DNA of 64,000 nt from Magnolia sinica (Eukaryota > Streptophyta > Magnoliopsida > Magnoliales > Magnoliaceae): the NCBI RefSeq assembly GCF_029962835.1, contig NC_080577.1:27014501-27078500 (forward strand), read 5' to 3'. This document shows positions 37,960 to 49,689 of the stretch, in pieces. The position numbers and the translations under genes are program-made. The notes under the pieces are model-generated. The model ran no database searches. It saw only the letters and a program-made list of their open reading frames with translations, and was not told the origin of the DNA. Each line of letters starts with the position of its first letter. The stretch's first letter is position 1.

Positions 37960-38660
37960 AAGTATGTTGGAGGGCGTCAACTTTATCCTCATAAAGGAAA
38001 TGTCTCCAGAACTTTAACGCGAAGATAACTGCTGCCAATTCTAGGTCATGCGTGGGGTAGTTTTCTTCGTGTTTCCTCAACTGTCGCGATGCATAGGTAA
38101 TCACTCTATCCTTCTGCATAAGTACACTACCTAAACCAACATAAGAGGCGTCGTAAAACCATTGTCCCTCATCTTAGTAAATAAAAAAGGGCTCGTTATG
38201 GCCCATCTTCTTACAGTAGACGCACCATTGATCTGATCGCCTCTGCTAGGTCAGTGGAGCCATTAGCTTAGGAGGCGAATCTGCATGTAGCCTCTTGTCG
38301 ATGAATGGTCGGTTCGACAATTCAGGCCGAGGCCTCAGGCCCATGGGCATACGTGTCCGGGACAGTCTCTCGCCATCCTGCTCAGCTCGTAAGGACATGT
38401 TCACTAGCTCAGCGTAATTGGGAATGCTAGCGCAACACATCTTTGTGCGGATATCAGGCCGCAGACCCTCTGAAAATCGCTGCATCCTCATTGGCTCGTC
38501 TGCTAGAATCAATGGAGCATATCCGGCTAAATCCGTAAAATGGTTCTTGTTTTCAACTACGGTCATTCCTCCCCATCGAAGGTGTAGAAATTCACATTCC
38601 TTTTCATTACAGTATGTGAGGGGATCTTTTTCTGAGAGATGTTTCATTTTATCATTGTCA
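37960..38660 (-). pseudogene. Ty3/gypsy gag-RNase H remnant with internal deletion
   Basis: On the minus strand, 38647-38246 encodes a retrotransposon gag segment (EFLHLRWGGMTV, RFSEGLRPDIRTKM, SLRAEQDGERL). It is followed by a zinc-knuckle start CVYCKKMGH at about 38212 whose last cysteine is Phe. After a TAA the same frame continues directly into RNase H ([13 protein letters not shown], then [20 protein letters not shown] and [11 protein letters not shown]) ending near 37975. Protease, reverse transcriptase and integrase are missing. The joined frame shows a large in-frame deletion; stop codons make it dead. Confidence 0.85.
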
Positions 38661-39190
38661 CGAAATCAAGATAAGAGATCTGCGCTTACAATGTTGCACT
38701 ACAAACATGAAATCAAGCATGTATGAGGGCTGATCTACTGATTTTTTTAAGTCCTCATCAATTTTCAAAAAATAAAAATTATTTTTAATTAAAAATTATT
38801 AAAATATTATTATTTTTTCAAAATTTTCCTTCAACCAACTATCAATTTAGACTAATTTCGAAGTGTTTGATGAAATGATTATCACATACACTCTAAATGT
38901 TATGCATTCAATTTGAATATAGTTACTTTAGTTAAGTCAGACAGTGCATAACTTAGTACCCTATAGGAAGGAAACCTATTATGTGCACTTCTTTTTTGAG
39001 ATGTTACTATTTAAAAGTGTGTATTAAGGTTTTTTTTTTTTTTTTAAATCATTCTTGAAGTTTCATTGAAAAATTCAACCATTTTCCCAATGTTTACCCA
39101 TGTTTCCCAAAAAATGCGATAAATTACCCAATACAAACAATATATCTCGTGCGATAACAGATGCGTACCTGTATCCCAAGGATGCGATAC
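38661..39190. repeat. Inverted partner of 49690-50430 (dispersed element)
   Basis: The stretch ACATGAAATCAAGCATGTAT followed by GAGGGCTGATCTACTGA is the complement of 49930-49970. The TTTTCAAAAAATAAAAATTA block and the GTTGAAGG/CCTTCAAC words also match. It ends in a GATATCG-type segment at 39140-39190. Probably copies of one non-autonomous element in opposite orientations, 11 kb apart. Confidence 0.65.
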
Positions 39191-40850
39191 CGATATTTCG
39201 AACATTGGCTACAAGTCCACATTTCTAGCTTTTGGGTGCTACTTATGCTTATGTATGATTTTTTTGGTCAATGTATGTGAAGTATATGAACCATCATATA
39301 TGTAGTTATTCTTTTTTATTTTGGCTCAAGATGATATTCCTATGGTAGATCTCTTGGATACGAGCTAAAAATTTTTACTCCAGTTGCTAAATTAAAAAGA
39401 ACATAAGAAAGATTTAGTATAGAAAATATGAACTTTAATTCAACAGAAACTATACCATTACAAGGAAATCAGATTGTGATTCGGATTACATATCTTGGTC
39501 TCAATTACATAGACCTTTGTTTGTAATCAACTATTTGATTGCTTGAAAGATAACAAAAGGTAACAAAGGCTTTTTACCCAAAAAAAAAGTTGCACCTGAA
39601 ATGGGCATCCTTGTCTTTGACAACGCCTTAGAAATTGACTCTTGTTATTTTGGAGATTAGAGCTCTCTTTGCTGATAGGAGGATTGTATGTTTCAATGTT
39701 TTGATGGATGCACGTGATGTAACTCTCTATGGTTTAAAAGAGGAGCGCCAAGAGGGTCACTTGTGATTGGCTCATTTCTGCTCTATTCCAGTCATGAATC
39801 TGCTTTTATTGACTCTAATGAAGTTTAGATTATGATTTAAAGGGATCAAGTCCTAATACAAATCACGGAGCACTTTTTCCCTCTTTAGCTATAGATGGGC
39901 TTCCTTTTTTTTTTCCAACACATTGTTAGCTAATACATTGGCTTTGCCAATAAAATAGGGAATATGAACTATTTAACCTTCCAAGTAGATACAAAATCAG
40001 ACCAATAATAAGTGCTAGAGCTTTGCTACACCCACACACGTGTAAGGCAATTGATGTACATGCCAGAGCTTTGCTAAGCCCACACGTGTATAAGGCATCT
40101 GATGCACACGCCACATGTCCCAACACGGCAAATAGGTACAGTCTACAGATCTGTTCCATCCATCAGAAGTGTACTGGTATGTAGATCTGTGAACCCAGAG
40201 TCAGTTGGGTCCTAGTCAGGTGGGCCACAGTTTGTGAAAAATTGTGCAATTGAGAAGGACTTGACTAGAGTTTTCTCACCTGTCCGCCTATTTCTAATAT
40301 TGTAACTTGCTTGCTTGTGGACTAGCTCTATTTTTGGGCGAGAACATCTGGACTTTCGATGTCCATGCAATCTCCATGCCTACGTAATAATCCAAGCAAC
40401 AAATGAGGTGGTTAATTCCTACTTCAGTAGCCACAACTGATTCTTTCTTATTGGTAACATTATATTCGTCCAATACAAGTCTACATGCGCTCCCTGTTGA
40501 TTCTTTTCTTGCTGTTACTCCAGTTGTTCCTTTTGCTCAGGATCTTTTGTGAAGATGTTCTAGTTTGCTTTATTCGAGTTTGTTCGATTGTCTATCAATC
40601 ATCGTATTCTCTTTCAGCACCAATGAGATTTATTTGATTGGTGAAACGACCTTGGAAATTTTGTGCTAATCTTTCCTTAAGTAGTTGCTTTTGGGGTAAT
40701 TAGCGCTATACTCGATTGCTTGTGAAATTTGCATTAATCACTTTAAATTGTATCTGCATGGCTCAAAACTTATAGAATAGTTAGCGCTATGTTACTCTGA
40801 AATCTGGGATCCATCGCTAAATCCAGTTGTTCTGGAGAATTTTTGGAAGA
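39191..40850. other. No gene recognised; one 48-bp tandem duplication
   Basis: The only clear structure is a direct duplication at 40016-40111, with copies AGAGCTTTGCTACACCCACA and AGAGCTTTGCTAAGCCCACA each followed by CGTGTA and AAGGCA words. No coding frame with a recognisable domain was found. Confidence 0.5.
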
Positions 40851-43735
40851 TCTGGATCGGACCTGGACTGCGCGTCGAAAGTCCGATAGCGATGATCTTA
40901 GGCTGTTGCGGTCACTGTGTTGGGCTTGGTGATCATCTCGAAAATCAAGTCCAGATGATGTTCTTGGTCGATTTGATTGAGTTCGGAGTGAAGAGTGTGA
41001 GAACGGTTGGAAATTTAATAAGCTTTTATAAAATCTGAGTCGTGTCGCTTGCGCGATAATTTTAAGCTATCTGACCGTTGGATTCTGACCCAATTTCACC
41101 CTCTGATCAGGGAAGGTGGCCCAGGCATATCCTTGTGCTTGTGGACCAGATCGAGATTCTGTGACCGTTCAATTGAGTGTGGTCCGCCACGGCTGATTTG
41201 AAGAGCCGGTCGGTACGAAAACTCAGCTTGATCTAGATCCATAGTCAGTGAGTTTAAGTCCGACCTTTCGTGGCATTTGGCCCACCGGAAGTGCTTCGTT
41301 GGATCGCGAGAGTCAGGTTTTGGTTATACTCTAAGTATACCTTGGCCCTGGGGTTATTTTCATCAATAATAGGCCTATTTATAGTCCTTAAACCCTAGCT
41401 CTCTTTTCCATACGAATTTTCTCTAACCCTACCTAAGAAAGAGAGTGGAAAAGAGAGAGAGTGAGAGATAAGTTGGTGAATCATCTTGGATTCTTTCCTG
41501 TTCTTCTGCATCCTTGAACCTTCACTTTGAATCGTTATTCTGACGATTCTGAGTTCATCTTTGGGTAAGTTAACCTAACCCTAATCTGTGTTAGAGCTTA
41601 GATTAGTCTTGGTGTTGTTGTATCTCATTCCTATCCTTGCTTTAGGGTATTCTATCGCCGTTGACGAAGACAACTCGTCTGAAATCAGTTCGATGTTTCT
41701 TTTCTGGCTTAAGGTGCGGACTTTAAGCGTATAGGTTATGGTTTTCAAGGCTTTCAATGCCAGTTAATGATTTATTCTTGTTATGAATGAGATTTCACAT
41801 GCCAAATGTTGTGTTTACGTTACTTTCCTGATGTGCATGTGTTACTTTGAGATTTGTGTATTCTATGTGTATGTATAAAGTACCATATACGTATAAAATA
41901 TGAACATATGATTGCCATGATTATTTGTCGTGTATGTATGCTAGATGTATGTGCGACAACTCCTTGGCAAAAGGAATTGTCTAAATGTGTATTGTTCAAC
42001 ATACGTCACGTATGTTGTTTTATGTATTCTAAGTGTTTGTAGAAATGTCTGAATGATCTAACGTGTGATATTTCAACCTAGTATGGGCGTTGAGAAGCGA
42101 TTCTCAACTCTCTTACTGGTGTGTATGATTTCCTTCTTGCAAGCTACTTTCCTTGTTATTTAATTTCAAGTCTTACTTATGCTTTCATTCATATTAAGCT
42201 GATATTCTTCAAGTGCTTATGTACTACGATTTGAGTTGTTGTTCCTTTACTGTTCTACATTCAATACAGTTATCTGTTGTAGTGTAATGTGGTTGGGACT
42301 ATGCATTAGTCCAGGAAATCGAAAATCTGCCTTAAGGTTGTGGCTTAGATTGCTTTCGCCACAAAGGACATATTAGACGAACCCGAGCCGTATTAGAGTT
42401 GGCGGCAGTGGTTTGGCCACGCGGAGTGTTTGCGCACTCTATGTCGTTCAACCCAACGTGCGCTCGTGCTAGTTGAGTTTGTCAAGAAACCCGATTGTCC
42501 GATGTATGTTCACCATGTATGGACGTTACTGTTTGAATCTAGGGTACCAAACTTACCGTTGAAATCCTCTTAACCATGGTACCTTGATCCGTTAAGACTC
42601 ATGAGTCGGACATGGTGGTATGGGACACCGTGGTCGAGCTGTTGGCCTACGCTGGGGTGACGAGCCTCCCCGTAGTGACCAGTGAGCAACTAAACTCGTG
42701 AGCCGATTATGGTGGTATGGGACACTATATTCGTGCTGTCGGCCTACATTGATTGGTGACGAGCCCTTTGTAGTGACCTCGAGCATACCTAGATACTGCA
42801 AGGAGGCGACGAGCCGAACTGTGGTAATAAAGGTGTGATAGGCGTGCATTGATTGGTGACGAGCCCTTTGCTACGACCTACAACTATATGATCGTATGAG
42901 ATGTCTAGGACTGACGACCTTAGAATGGATCACTGTTTGGATGGTGATATGAGGAAGGTATCTTAGCTTTCCAATCCTGCTATTTGAAACGGACTAATAA
43001 CAACTTGGTAATCATATCCATGCACCGCATTTGCATGTGCTTTGTAGATGTGGTGCACTTTGAGGTGGTGTCATGTGTAACGTAAGATGAAGACGCTGAG
43101 GGTGTACGCGTGAGGGCACGCATCATTTTGCATATATCCTTGCATTAACAAGAGTATTTAGGTTATGTTTACTTATTCTGCTTTATCATTACTGCTTGAT
43201 TGAACTGATAACATATTAACCAATGCCTTATTGTTCTACTGAGTTGATCACTCACTCCCACGTTTCTGAGGCGGTGTTAAACACCCACCAGACTCTGTCT
43301 TAGGTTCTGATGTTGCAGATGTTGATGCGACTTCTGAGGCAGAGCGGGAGATGGATGATGATGAGGCTGCCTTCTCTTATATGCAGTTTTCAGACGGGTT
43401 CTAGCAAGCCTTGGTCTGATGCGCGGGACTCTGGGATTATTTTTGGGATTTAAATGATGTAACCTGATACTTGTAATTTTGATAAGTAACACTTTCATAC
43501 GACCTAGTTTGTATATGTACTTCAGGGATTTGCACTTGTACACATATATTTCTATAAGTCTTCCGCTTGCTTTCTTCACTTATTCCTGAATTATATTCAT
43601 GTTTTGGCTTAATCTATTCCATGTTTTATGCACTAATACAGACAACATACATTCATCATTAAATATGTTGCATAAGTGATGTTTTGGAACACGGGAGCTG
43701 AGTTATGCTCGACCCTCGAATTTCAGGGTGTTACA
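40851..43735 (+). mobile_element. Long LTR, family LTR-T (3' part), ends GGGTGTTACA
   Basis: The end is TTTCAGGGTGTTACA at 43721-43735, the inverted mate of the TGTAACACCC start at 26832. A TATA-like CTATTTATAG at 41367 with a CT/GA-rich leader after it suggests the LTR promoter and forward orientation. Within it, 42590-42875 has a roughly 110-bp motif repeated two to three times (GGTGGTATGGGACAC, then GTGACGAGCC). The left limit is not defined by a TG terminus. No primer-binding site is evident after 43735, so it is a solo or truncated LTR. Confidence 0.6.
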
Positions 43736-44782
43736 GTTGGTGACTTGTTTCATGTGGAAAATCTGAATAAAACAAGGAAAACAATCCATGTCCATACATG
43801 TGCATGTGCGAGCATGTGCATACATATATGTTTAACTAATTCAAATTCGATTTGATGCTATTAATGATGGAAGTGACTTTCTGGTAGTAACAGAATATCG
43901 AACTGAGTGAAATGCGTTCAGAGGTAGAGGTAGGTGTGTGAGGGTTGCTGCACAGAGGTCTTGAAAGGCACTCAAATCGCAATCAAGTCTATAATGGTGG
44001 GAATCTGTAGAAATTTCAAAGACACTAGAATCTAGTACAAATAAAAAGGCTTTGAAGGGGAACATTGAAATGCGGACATGATCATGCGTATAAGTACTAC
44101 ATTGGTGCCTTATGAGGTGTAGCATTTGAGTGTTATAGTATGGATAGTGGTTTCATTTGGGTAGTTTGAGGCTTGTTTTGGATACATGTCTCTCTCACAC
44201 GTTCATGTGTGCCATTTTCGAATATTTGAACCCTTTCATCACATTTGACATCAAACAATTCTTCTGAAATTTCAGGCCCATTATACCATACATGTGTGCA
44301 TATTAGTAGTGTCATTTCCAACCATTCGTGAGGTTCCAACATTTGTCAGGGCCCGTGTAGATCATGAAAAGCATTAAAACACATTTGAACAACTCTCATT
44401 GCCTGAAATGTTTTTTTCTTTCTTTCTTCCTTTCTTTTAACAATTATCTTTTAAGAAATATATTTTTTTCATTTAAATAAATGCTAACTGAAAGAGTATG
44501 AGACTTCTTACCTACAACATTAAAGAGGTGAAGGGGAACATTGAAAAAAGTTATATTGGGCTGTAATGAATAACATATTAGAAAGACAAATGTGGATTCT
44601 CATAGCCCCTTGTTTGAGCACCCCTGATTGAAAATGAGTTAGATCATTTCGGTTATTTATAAAACTGTTGTGCAAATCACAAGAAAGCCTTCATTAAAGA
44701 TAAATGTGTTAATGGTTAACTTGGATAGCGCCGTTGTTAATTAACGAATCATTCTCCTTGAGGTATAGGTGATAGATAAGTA
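43736..44782. other. No recognised gene or repeat
   Basis: Short frames occur on the minus strand (43841-44125, 44133-44342) without a recognisable domain. The left end of the neighbouring Harbinger element may lie here, but no TIR was identified. Confidence 0.4.
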
Positions 44783-45181
44783 ATGGATATCTTGGATGAG
44801 GAAGATATTGCCACGTGCGTATTTATTCTTGATGTGGGAGTTTGCGTAGCTAAAGTTGGTGAATACTGTCGTATTTACATGTTTAGACAACCATCACGTT
44901 ACGGCAACAATGAACAGACCAAATTCATCAACCCTATTGTGCATACGAATAACACAGACTGTATTTCTCAACTTAGGATGACTCATAGAGCTTTTTTCTA
45001 ACTTGCTCAAAAGCTATGAGATAAGACACATTTGCGCCACAGTAGAAATGTAAGTCTGGAAAAGCAGTTAGTCCCCCTCTACACTGTTAGAGATAGTATA
45101 CATAATCGGATTATAAGCCATCAATTTATACGATCTGGTGAAATGGTGAGTCGTCACTTTCGCTGCGTACTAGATGCAATA

Positions 45182-45230
<49 letters not shown>

Positions 45231-46100
45231 GAGTATGTTAAACAAGTTGGACTAGAAACACCTCATGAAATAGCTTCGAATCCCTATCGGGCAACATACT
45301 TTCAGGTAAACTTTAACTTTAAGATTCTTCAAAACAAGGACATGTCAATTAAATTTCAACACCTTAATATATAACCTCGACAATCTCCATTTAGGACTGC
45401 ATTGGTGCAATCGACGGGACATACATTCCTACCTACGTACCAACATTTAACAATACGAGCTTCTAGAATAGGAAATGGTTCATGTCCCAAAATATACTTG
45501 ATTCTTGTTCATTCAATATGCAAGTTTTATATGTTTTGGCAAGTTGGGAGGGTTTGGCTGCAGACGCAAGGTTCTCCATAATGTTCTGACATGTACTGAT
45601 GATCCTCAAAAGGTTCCACACGATAACAATTATATAAAAATAAGCCATGAACTTTCTCCATAATGCTTTTCCTTTTAAATTACACTTGAGCATGTCCATA
45701 CACTAAATATTGTAGGAAAATATTATGTTGTCGATGCTGGATATGCACATTTATTGAGTTTTATGGCTCCCTACCATGGTGTTCGTTATCACCTATAAGA
45801 CTATCGGACTGGGAGAGCTCCCGCGAACAAGGAGTTATTTAACTATCGTCATGTGCAACTCCAAAATGCAATTGAGTATTATTTCGGGGTTATAAAAGTG
45901 TGTTTTCAAATCCTAAAGATGGTGGTGCAATATTCTTTTGAAACACAAGTGAAAATTGTAGTGGCTTGCATTGTACTACATAATTTCATACATTTGGATG
46001 ACGATCCGGATGAAAGTCTTTGTGCTGCTGGGATATCTAAAGGAGATATAGAAACTAACCTGACGTTGTATGAGGTTTTAATAAATGATGAGAGGTAGTA
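44783..46100 (+). pseudogene. PIF/Harbinger DDE transposase, decayed
   Basis: Recognisable pieces in order: an N-terminal part (44783-45001) ending RMTHRAFF; a helix-turn-helix region with HQFIRSGEMVSRHFRCVLDA (45115-45180); then EYVKQVGLETPHEIASNP (45232-45290). The DDE core follows: DCIGAIDGTYIP at 45395 (first Asp), KWFMSQNILDSCSFNMQFLY at 45475, YYVVDAGYAHLLSFMAPYHG at 45722 (second Asp), NAIEYYFGVIK at 45868 (Glu) and VVACIVLHNFIHLDDDPDE near 45957-46012. Introns probably lie at 45306-45394 and before 45717. Stop codons, a one-base loss near 45565 and a CT microsatellite at 45182-45229 break the frame. It paired with the MYB-like gene downstream. Confidence 0.9.
45182..45229. repeat. (CT)n microsatellite inside transposase coding sequence
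   Basis: A CT run with one TT interruption. It falls where family members have a short LSLSPEYVKQ-type stretch, so it looks like an expansion of a small coding CT tract. Confidence 0.9.
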
Positions 46101-46440
46101 GTTGGTTCAAGTTACCCGACGCATGAAGGACGCATGCATCAAAGCGTGCGACGACATTGCCGAACGGTTGTGGGTGGACTCACAAAACAACAGTAGCAAT
46201 ATATAGGCCTTTTCAGCTATATTCTGAATTACATGTAGTTATTTTAAAATGTAGTTAGGCTTGTGAATTTCCTCTGCTATACTATATATATATGACTTTT
46301 TGTATTCAGATCGGAATGTACAACATCCCAATATGACTTTCATCCCAATATGACTTTTTGGGTATTTCTATAGTTGTTGTATGTGCTTTCACTTATAATG
46401 GCTTCTTTGTTTATATGCACGTTTGTGTTTCGTAGGTGAG

Positions 46441-47577
46441 ATGTCTAAAATGTGGAGAACCCCTAACAAGACACCTTCATAATCGCCTGCAAAAACTTTC
46501 ATTGTTCCCACCCATTGTTCACCGTTAAATAGGCCTCAAAAGTCTCTAGCTAAGCCTTCAGCTAGAGGACCAAAAGTTAAGTGGATAAATGCAATGGACA
46601 AAGTGTCCTTTTCCATTTTATTAGAGTAAATTGCACTAGGATGCAAGGTTGATAATGGATTCAAGAGGGAGGCGTACCAAGTTGTAACTGATGAAATTAC
46701 AAAACAAACAAACGTGAGCATCAATTGGATGAATGTCCAAAATCGGATGAGGTATTACAAAAGAGAATACAACAATGTAAAAGAAATGCTTTCGGTGAGC
46801 GGGTTTGGATGGAACAGTGAGCGAATAGTTGTGACGACCCCAGATGAAGTTTGGGATGGATGGTTGAGGGTAACATGTACTTTATCTGCATTGCATATCG
46901 TGAACACTAGTTTGAGCTTAATATATATGAGTAAACTCTTACATACATGATCCTACGGTTTCATAATCATTTTCCCATTGTTCTTTATTGCAGTCCCATC
47001 CATGTGCCGAACGATTGTGGGGCAACAGAATAAATTGGATGGACAATTTAGTTGTAATCATCAGAGATAATCAAGCAACAACATGTTTTGTTAAAGCAAG
47101 TAGGAAAATTGGTGCCTCCTCATCCTGTGTGCAATGGGATTTGAATAACATGTGCTCAGATACATATAACTTCATGAATGACACTGTAGACCTATCGTCG
47201 AAGAATTTAGATGATTCAGAATCAGATTTCAGCACTTCCACCAGCAGTCACCCTTCTTTAAATCAATCCTTTTGCAACACTCCAAACCCAGCCTCGGATT
47301 TTGATAACACTCATAGCGATAGCACTTCGAAGAAAAGGACGCGACCTACTTATCCCTATGAGGTATTCGGTACATCTATAAATAATGTCTGTCGCTGATG
47401 TAATGTGTGATTTTGGCATTCACATGAGTGACGGTAAGAAGGTGAACCGAATGGCTAGAGTGTTGAGTGCCTTGGAAGGAGTAGAGGAACTGACACAAAC
47501 TGAATTTTACAATGTCGGCGACTTACTTTCTAAGGATGAGCGACTTGCAGCCGTATTCATTAACCTACGAGGATAAC
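46441..47577 (+). pseudogene. Harbinger-associated MYB/SANT-like protein, broken
   Basis: This is the usual second gene of PIF/Harbinger elements, a trihelix/MYB-like DNA-binding partner of the transposase. The first exon (46441 to about 46870) contains VKWINAMDK, GCKVDNGFKREAYQVVTDEI and WMNVQNRMRYYKREYNNVKE, then DEVWDGWLR before GTAACA. The second (46994-47395) has SHPCAERLWGNRINWMDNLV and a Ser-rich linker, then a basic KKRTRP. A third block (47385-47576) contains VNRMARVLSALEGVEELTQT. TAA codons near 46480, 46535 and 46627 show it is not functional. Confidence 0.85.
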
Positions 47578-47747
47578 ATTGGATGGAGTGGTTGAAAAAA
47601 ATAGTTCGGGATTTCCAGGGCAATCCTAGTGGAAATAATCCGTGAGACAGTTTCCACATCACATTTGTTGCAACTTCGTTTTCCCTTCTCACTCTAACCT
47701 AGAAGATAATTTGCAAGTTTTAGTTGCCGTGTGTTTTAGTAGATGAC

Positions 47748-47992
47748 TTATTTTGGATTTGATAATATGTTATTATCATTTGCATAGGTGGACTTGTATT
47801 AATGTTATTCTCGTATGTGGTGGGATAGCCATTGAGACTTGTGGACTCCTTTAATTACTCTCATGTTTGTTATTTTGGATTTGATAATATGTTATTATCA
47901 TTTGCATAGGAGGACTTGTATTAAGGTTATTCTCTTATGTTGTGGGATAGCCATCGAGACTTATGGACTCCTTTAATTACTCTCATGTTTGT
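47748..47992. repeat. Tandem duplication of a 122-bp unit
   Basis: Two copies, starting at 47748 and 47870, each begin TTATTTTGGATTTGATAATA and end TTAATTACTCTCATGTTTGT. They differ at only a few positions, so the duplication is fairly young. It lies in the 3' flank of the MYB-like pseudogene. Confidence 0.92.
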
Positions 47993-48085
47993 TGCTTGTT
48001 TGCTTAAAGTAACCGTAGAACCGTATGCAAGTCTAATCCGAATATCCCTCTATTACAATATTGTATGATCTAATTGTTGTTGCAG

Positions 48086-48559
48086 ATGCTGAAGGAAAAG
48101 TATTGTGTTGTATTTGTTGGCCATCGACCTGACATATATTCTTCATGGGAGGAGGAAGGACTGCAGGTCAAAGGATTTAGCTACAGTGATCATCACTCCT
48201 TCGTATATTTTAAGGATGCAACGGATGAGTGGGAGAAATATTGGAGCCGTCGTACAACATTGGACTCAGGCCAACAACGAATAGTGGAGACATCTCCCCA
48301 GGACCACATACCCACACGAGGAAACTGTGACCCTCACCTCGTCATTCTTAACGCAGGTGGAATGTCGGATGCCAACAATGGTTGCAAGGGGTACATCGAC
48401 AGAGGATTTCAATTCAACATTTGGGATGCCAACAATGATTTCAAGGGTTACATAGATAGAGGACTTCTATCTGACCTTTGGAATGACAGTTGGTTCTGTT
48501 TTCATAGCAAACCTAGTTCTTTTTTTTTCTTTTTTCTTTGCATTGTATGTCTTGATTAA
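48086..48559 (+). CDS. RNase H1 N-terminal-like (Cauli_VI-type) domain protein, exon
   Basis: A strong acceptor (TTGTTGTTGCAG) precedes the ATG at 48086, and the frame is also open upstream to 48074. Residues 3-50 or so form the compact fold seen at the N-terminus of RNase H1 and in viroplasmin-like proteins: KYCVVFVGHRPDIYSSWEE, then QVKGFS and a YFKDATDEWEKYW helix. The rest is unfamiliar and includes a near repeat, DANNGCKGYIDRG and DANNDFKGYIDRG, ending in a Phe-rich tail. There is no RNase H catalytic domain. It could be a terminal exon of a small gene, a captured exon in the Harbinger element or a relic. Function unknown. Confidence 0.5.
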   Translation: MLKEKYCVVFVGHRPDIYSSWEEEGLQVKGFSYSDHHSFVYFKDATDEWEKYWSRRTTLDSGQQRIVETSPQDHIPTRGNCDPHLVILNAGGMSDANNGCKGYIDRGFQFNIWDANNDFKGYIDRGLLSDLWNDSWFCFHSKPSSFFFFFLCIVCLD

Positions 48560-49689
48560 ACTCTAGGGACTTAAAGCTTCCAACTCGCATCCCCTCTTCA
48601 ACTTTACATTCCCAAAGACTTTTGGACCAATCTAACCTCTTTCCCCCTTGGCAATGGACTGTATGTTTTGTTTACCTCTTGCATACCTTTTTTGGTTATC
48701 ATTAGCTGGAGATATTAGACTACAGGTGTTGGTCATCACTCAACACACAAACATATCACAGATGAAGACATCCTTCCATTATGTCATGCTCACACCATGT
48801 GGGCTAGGGATTGACGGGTCAGAGGTGGACCCACAAGGTAGGAAGGTGGGGGCCAACGTTGTGATCGTGAACTAGATGGACACCAATCATCCGCTCGACG
48901 ACCTCAATTTATGTAATCCGCTTGACAGCCTCAATTTATGTAATGTGACCGAGAATGAGCAAGGTCCATATTTAAAATGAACCACGTGCTAAGGAAAGCT
49001 GGGGAAACCGATGGCTGCAATTGAAACCATCTAGGCGTACCATGTTACCATTATATACCATCCAAACCGTTATAGTTCCCACTATCCTGATCGATCTAGG
49101 CCATTCATTTGGTAGTGCACATGGTGAACATTACCTGCACCAAAAATGTTATCAGTCTGTTGATCAGGCCGATAAATTTATATGACAAAGAATGGACAGT
49201 TAAAAAGAAGCCCAGTTGCCCAAATCCAATGTACAAAATGGTTCACTTGATGAGTGTATGACCCTTCAATCAGGTACATGTCATGTTCATCATGCGTGCT
49301 GCGAAATGAATTGCCCAGATCAATCACACATGTGCCACCCTACTTCAGCTCTAGCATAAGTTCTTCCAACGAAATACATTGAACTACGCTCTAGTAACCC
49401 CAAACATGGAATATGTTTTACACCACCTAGTAAGATAGTGCCATGTTACGTTCCAAACATGGAATGGGTGAGATACGAGCCTAATACATTGCCCACCTTT
49501 TGTGATCCAAACATGGAATGGTTGTAATACATCGACCCCTGGGCAGTTGCAAACATGGTATTCCAATACGTGGGATATATATGCCCAACTCGCGGACAGT
49601 ACCTGACAAGCATTTAATGCAGCTTTTGCAATTTCATCCAACTTATACCTCGCACAGGATCTTAAGCTATGCAACTAATGCAATTATAT
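48560..49689. other. No recognised gene; scattered CAAACATGG words
   Basis: Between 49400 and 49560 the word CAAACATGG occurs four times at irregular spacing, suggesting a decayed repeat. Otherwise nothing is recognised, and the short frames at 48648-48875 and 49384-49674 lack domain similarity. Confidence 0.4.

Noticed and set aside
26832-43735. One 16.9-kb retrotransposon running from TGTAACACCC to GGGTGTTACA
   Set aside because: The flanking five bases differ (AATGA and GTTGG), there is no primer-binding site after an LTR, and the only gag/RNase H remnant points the other way. Separate LTR fragments are more likely.
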